From Tsukamurella conjunctivitidis (lineage in GTDB: Bacteria; Actinomycetota; Actinomycetes; Mycobacteriales; Mycobacteriaceae): 56,954 nucleotides of DNA. Of the stretch, positions 53,857 to 56,954 are shown in pieces. The stretch lies in assembly GCF_007858475.1 (NCBI RefSeq), contig NZ_VIGX01000023.1:1-56954 (forward strand), read 5' to 3'. The position numbers were made by a program, and so were the translations under genes. The number at the start of each line of letters is the position of its first letter. The first letter of the stretch is position 1. The notes beneath the pieces are model-generated. The model did no database searches. It saw only the letters and a list, made by a program, of their open reading frames with translations, and was not told where the DNA came from.

Positions 53857-54444
53857 TCACGGCGCCTTCGAGATCGCCAGCGTCGCCCACTCGATCGCCT
53901 TGTTGCACTCGGCCACCAAGCCAGGCGATGGCTTCGCATCCTTACCGTCCGCATGGAACACCGAATGGATAATCGCGCCCTCCGACATGAACGAGGCGAA
54001 ACACCCGCTGTCGCGCTCGGTCGTCACAATTACAGTTCGCCCGCTGATGGTTCGATCTCGTTGCCACGGGCGACGGCTCTGCTTCGCCTTGTACACCTCG
54101 ACCGAGACTTCGTTGCCCAACTCCTGGCTGAAGTAGCCCGTGCGGTCGGGCGATTGCCACTGACAACCGCGATAGTTCGGAGAGTCCGAAATCATCACGT
54201 CTTGCAGAGTCGCCGGATCCGCACCCAACGCACGCATCTCTTCAGCGGAGTATGCAGTGCACGGCTCGAAGCTGGTCCCATTGTTCCTCTCGTTCGTACG
54301 TTCCTTGTACTTCGGAACGAACGGCAGCGGGCGGGCGCTCACGCCTGCAGCACGCCCCTCAGGGACTGCTTGCCCCTCGACAGACACTGCGCAAGCGGAG
54401 AGCAGCATCGCGATCGTGACTAGGCCCAACGCTTTCAGCGCCAT
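53857..54444 (-). CDS. DUF3558-type lipoprotein, right copy
   Basis: 195 residues. Lipobox MLLSAC (Cys near 18) and the same cysteine pattern as its paralog (EPCTAYSAEEM, RGCQWQS, SGCFASF, AECNKAIEWA). The C-terminal residues ECNKAIEWATLAISKAP are identical in both copies. Overlaps the upstream helical gene by 10 bases. Function unknown; surface lipoprotein. Confidence 0.85.
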   Translation of the reverse strand: MALKALGLVTIAMLLSACAVSVEGQAVPEGRAAGVSARPLPFVPKYKERTNERNNGTSFEPCTAYSAEEMRALGADPATLQDVMISDSPNYRGCQWQSPDRTGYFSQELGNEVSVEVYKAKQSRRPWQRDRTISGRTVIVTTERDSGCFASFMSEGAIIHSVFHADGKDAKPSPGLVAECNKAIEWATLAISKAP

Positions 54445-54815
54445 CTGACCTTTCCGATCCCCTCAGCGTTCTCCAGCTCAGTGTCGCCGATATCCTTGGC
54501 GATCTGGCGCAACGCAGCGGCGATGACTTCCGCCTCTTGCACCTCGCGCGTGAAATTCTGTACCACCGAGTTTTCATGGTCGTGCACTGCGACCCCGATG
54601 TTGTACGTCGCCGCCCGTCCCTCCACCGTGTCCCCGAGATAGTTGGTGCGACCAACGTGATCGAGCGAGCGGATCGCCACTCTCAGCCGTTCGGCGTGGC
54701 GATCGTGCGCCTTGGCCAGTTCCTCGATTGGGTCACCATCGAGAACCATGTTCGGGCGGTCGGCGATCCGCTGCTCCGCCTCCTGGCGAATCTTGTCCGC
54801 GTCAGGATTCCCCAT
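54435..54815 (-). CDS. Small helical protein, right copy of duplicated pair
   Basis: 126 residues, closest relative the protein at 42178-42555. ATG 54815 is preceded by the same GGAGGAATC ribosome site. Conserved Asp/Arg-rich opening (NPDADKIRQEAEQRIADRPN) and IAAALRQIAKDIGDTELENAEGI near the end. No known family; soluble and helical. Lies 100 bases after the gnd terminator, so it probably has its own promoter in 54816-54913. Confidence 0.8.
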   Translation of the reverse strand: MGNPDADKIRQEAEQRIADRPNMVLDGDPIEELAKAHDRHAERLRVAIRSLDHVGRTNYLGDTVEGRAATYNIGVAVHDHENSVVQNFTREVQEAEVIAAALRQIAKDIGDTELENAEGIGKVRWR

Positions 54816-54913
54816 GATTCCTCCGATCGTCACCGGCAGGAGAGCACGCGCCCTCATCAATTGGACGCACCAGCTCGGCGATCGGTTCCCCCCTCGTTCA
54901 CCGAACACGGAAG

Positions 54914-54940
54914 GGGGCGCGACCGTGGCGGCCGCGCCCC
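54914..54940 (-). terminator. Terminator of gnd
   Basis: 11-bp stem (one mismatch) GGGGCGCGACC-GTGGC-GGCCGCGCCCC, 16 bases after the gnd stop. Confidence 0.8.
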
Positions 54941-54955
54941 TCACGTCGTCCGTGC

Positions 54956-56398
54956 TCAGTCCGTCTGGACCTCGCTGCGGTCACCCGACCACAGCGTGTG
55001 GAAGGTGCCCGGCTTGTCGACGCGCTTGTAGGTGTGCGCGCCGAAGAAGTCGCGCTGCCCCTGGACGAGCGCGGCGGGCAGGCGATCGACATTAAGCGAG
55101 TCGAAGTAGCTCAAGGCGGTCGCGAAGCCCGGAACCGGGACGGCCGCCTGGGTGGCGGTGATGACGACGCGGCGCCAGGCATCCTCGCCGTCGCGGATGG
55201 CCTGGGCGAAGTACGGGGCCTCGAGAAGGGTCGCGAGGTTCGGGTTCGTCTCGTAGGCGTCGGCGAGGACGTTGAGGAACTGCGCGCGGATGATGCAACC
55301 GCCGCGCCAGATCTTGGCGACGGCGCCCTTGTCGATGTTCCAGCCGTACTTCTCCGCGCCGGCGATGATCGCGTCGAAGCCCTGCGCGTAGGCGACGATC
55401 TTGGAGGCGTAGAGGGCCTTGGCGACGTCGTCGACGAAGGAATCGTCGACCCGCGGTGCGGTGGGGCGCTCGATGCCGAGCGCGCGGACCGCGTCGCGCT
55501 GGTTCCGCTTGGACGAGACGGCGCGGCCGAAGACGGCCTCGGCGACGCCGCCGACCGGCACGCCCAGGTCGAGCGCGGTCTGCACGGTCCAGACGCCGGT
55601 GCCCTTGCTGCCTGCCTGGTCGGTGACGATATCGACGAAGGGCTTGCCCGTCTCCGCGTCGACGTGCTTGAGGATGTCGATGGTGATCTCGATGAGGTAG
55701 CTGTTGAGCGGCCCCTCGTTCCACGTGGCGAAGAGGTCGGAGATCTGGGCGGGCGTGTAGCCGGCGACGTTGCGCAGCAGGTCGTAGGCCTCGCCGATGA
55801 GCTCCATATCGGCGTACTCGATGCCGTTGTGGATCATCTTGACGAAGTGGCCGGCGCCGTCGGTGCCCACGTGGGTCACGCACGGCTCCCCCTCGGCGAC
55901 CGCGGCGATCGACGCGAGGATCGGGCCGAGGGTCTCGTAGGACTCCACGGTGCCGCCGGGCATGATCGACGGGCCCTTGAGCGCGCCCTCCTCGCCGCCG
56001 GAGATGCCGGCGCCGACGAAGTGGATGCCGGTCGGGGCGATCTTCGCCTCGCGGGCGATGGTGTCATGGAAGTTGGCGTTGCCGCCGTCGACGATGATGT
56101 CGCCCGGCTCGAACCGCTCCTTGAGCTGCTCGATCACCGCATCAGTGCCCGCGCCGGCCTGCACCATGATGATCGCGGTGCGCGGCTTCGCCAGGCTCGC
56201 GACGAACTCGTCGATGGTGTCGCTGGCAACGAAGTTCGCCTCGGGGTGGTTCTTGGCGACCTCGTGCGTCTTCTCCGGCGAGCGGTTGTAGATCGCGACG
56301 GTGTTGCCCTCCCGGGACGCCAGGTTGCGGGCCAGGTTGGAGCCCATCACCGCCATCCCCACCACTCCGATGTTCGCCTTGGCATCGTTGCTGCTCAT
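54956..56398 (-). CDS. gnd: 6-phosphogluconate dehydrogenase (decarboxylating)
   Basis: 480 residues, full length. NADP-binding GVVGMAVMGSNLARNLASR, GAGISGGEEGALKGPSIMPGG (substrate loop) and the signature with DQAGSKGTGVWTVQTALDLG, where Ser replaces the usual Gln and Val the usual Lys; the catalytic Lys and Glu positions elsewhere look normal. Oxidises 6-phosphogluconate to ribulose-5-phosphate with NADPH production. Its 3' end is duplicated at 42696-42851. Confidence 0.95.
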   Translation of the reverse strand: MSSNDAKANIGVVGMAVMGSNLARNLASREGNTVAIYNRSPEKTHEVAKNHPEANFVASDTIDEFVASLAKPRTAIIMVQAGAGTDAVIEQLKERFEPGDIIVDGGNANFHDTIAREAKIAPTGIHFVGAGISGGEEGALKGPSIMPGGTVESYETLGPILASIAAVAEGEPCVTHVGTDGAGHFVKMIHNGIEYADMELIGEAYDLLRNVAGYTPAQISDLFATWNEGPLNSYLIEITIDILKHVDAETGKPFVDIVTDQAGSKGTGVWTVQTALDLGVPVGGVAEAVFGRAVSSKRNQRDAVRALGIERPTAPRVDDSFVDDVAKALYASKIVAYAQGFDAIIAGAEKYGWNIDKGAVAKIWRGGCIIRAQFLNVLADAYETNPNLATLLEAPYFAQAIRDGEDAWRRVVITATQAAVPVPGFATALSYFDSLNVDRLPAALVQGQRDFFGAHTYKRVDKPGTFHTLWSGDRSEVQTD

Positions 56399-56531
56399 CG
56401 CTTGTTCGTCCCTCTTCCTCGTGGTGGTTCACACTCGGCCCCTACGTTACGTCCCCATGCCCGACGGTGCCCCCACCTCACCCGCGAGTTCCTACTGTCA
56501 CCCTCTCCGTGAGGGTTTGTACCCTTGAGCG

Positions 56532-56826
56532 GTGCCAAATAGGTCGCAGCCGGAATCCTGGGCATCCAGTCCTGCGCGGCGCCGCAATATGCAGGCCAAT
56601 CGATCACAAGACACCAAGCCTGAACTCCGTGTCCGCCGCGCTCTTCACGCACTCGGCCTCCGCTACCGAGTGGGGATCGCCCCCGAACCGACGCTGCGCC
56701 GACGGGCCGACATCGTCTTCACCCGTGCGCGCGTCGCTGTGTTCATCGACGGTTGCTTCTGGCACGGCTGCCCGGAACATGGGCGCTCAACGTTCAATCA
56801 CAACGCCGACTACTGGCCTGAAAAGA
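56532..56826 (+). pseudogene. vsr: Very short patch repair endonuclease Vsr, truncated by an IS
   Basis: The N-terminal ~95 residues match Vsr (MQANRSQDTKPELRVRRALHALG, ADIVFTRARVAVFIDGCFWHGCPEHG), including the conserved Asp in the D-I-V-F strand and the FIDGCFWHGC zinc/active-site region. After ADYWPEK the frame changes to unrelated residues and stops at 56873, about 40 residues short. The sequence then becomes an IS3-family end. Vsr repairs T:G mismatches at 5-methylcytosine sites, so a cytosine methylase should have been nearby; none is seen in the window. Start GTG 56532; ATG 56589 is an alternative. Confidence 0.85.
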
Positions 56827-56954
56827 TGGGACTGCTGCACGATCGGGTGACAGTGTCGGTGTCATGCCGCTGAGGCGGCTGTGTTGATGATCGTCTCGTA
56901 TTCGACGGGCGTCAACCGGCCGAGGCGGACCTGACGGCGTCGGCGGTGGTAGGT
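56827..56954 (-). mobile_element. End of an IS3-family insertion sequence (runs off right edge)
   Basis: The change from Vsr to foreign sequence is near 56827-56830, and TGGGACTGCTGCACGATCGG (56827-56846) is the probable terminal inverted repeat beginning with TG as in the IS3 family. Only one end is visible, so the repeat and target duplication cannot be confirmed. Confidence 0.7.
56862..56954 (-). CDS. IS3-family transposase (OrfB), C-terminal 30 residues
   Basis: Reverse-strand reading ends with YHRRRRQVRLGRLTPVEYE then ETIINTAASAA and stop. The R-L-G-x-L-T-P-x-E-Y-E motif is the standard C-terminus of IS3-group integrase-type transposases. The rest lies beyond the window. Confidence 0.85.
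   Translation of the reverse strand, partial: TYHRRRRQVRLGRLTPVEYETIINTAASAA

Larger units (their letters stand above)
53855..55111. repeat. Right copy of the 1.26-kb duplicated block
   Basis: Same gene order and orientation as 41586-42851, but here gnd is intact and continues to 56398. The left boundary (GGTCACGGCGCC, 53855) follows the TetR stop directly. The 11,003 bases between the two copies are single-copy. Confidence 0.9.

Overview
The window is very GC-rich DNA with strong actinobacterial gene order: rpsP-khpA-rimM-trmD, amt-glnK-glnD-ffh, ftsY, and mycobacterial-type DUF3558 lipoproteins. A mycolic-acid-type member of Mycobacteriales (Tsukamurella, Gordonia, Nocardia or Rhodococcus-like) is the best guess; the genus cannot be fixed by eye. 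Genes are tightly packed, mostly joined by ATGA/GTGA overlaps, and no gene-free stretch exceeds about 300 bases.

Layout. 1-707: a small minus-strand operon (YbaB-like protein plus two small proteins, the last cut by the window edge). 808-1833: a sensor-kinase-like protein that has Asp where the phospho-accepting His should be. 1967-3913: ribosome/tRNA maturation operon. 4140-9092: glutamate decarboxylase, membrane acyltransferase, MerR regulator, amidohydrolase. 9184-14980: amt-glnK-glnD followed by ffh, with two good GlnR boxes in front of amt. 15133-15642: SRPBCC protein.

15806-23856 is a catabolic cluster in three transcription units: maleate isomerase-VOC protein-small protein-hydrolase; aryl-CoA ligase-aryl-CoA hydroxylase-TetR; and a divergent hydrolase. 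Matching 16-bp operator-like palindromes lie in front of all three. I infer CoA-activated breakdown of an aromatic or N-heteroaromatic acid ending at maleate/fumarate. 23923-26760 holds ftsY and an FAD monooxygenase. 26941-31619 is a coupled cluster of exported proteins (two are paralogs), a membrane protein built from two repeats, and a fused ABC ATPase-permease; it matches no system I know. 31650-34540 is a cobalamin riboswitch followed by a B12-type binding lipoprotein, a thioredoxin-like 2Fe-2S protein and a luciferase-like monooxygenase.

34544-41348: GNAT acetyltransferase, nickel permease and the urease operon ureABCEFGD, with three tandem GlnR half-sites upstream of ureA. 41586-42851 and 53855-55111 are two direct copies of a 1.26-kb block (3' end of gnd, a small helical protein, a DUF3558 lipoprotein). 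They flank 11.0 kb carrying a universal stress protein, a TctCBA tricarboxylate transporter, and a guanidine/urea-type operon (permease, two DUF1989 proteins, a carboxyltransferase-only 'urea carboxylase', allophanate hydrolase) with a divergent TetR. The arrangement looks like a single-crossover insertion at gnd. Intact gnd follows, then a vsr endonuclease gene broken by an IS3-family element that runs off the right edge.

Together the window is rich in nitrogen scavenging: ammonium uptake and PII signalling, urease with its nickel supply, and a guanidine/allophanate route, with GlnR the likely common regulator of the first two.
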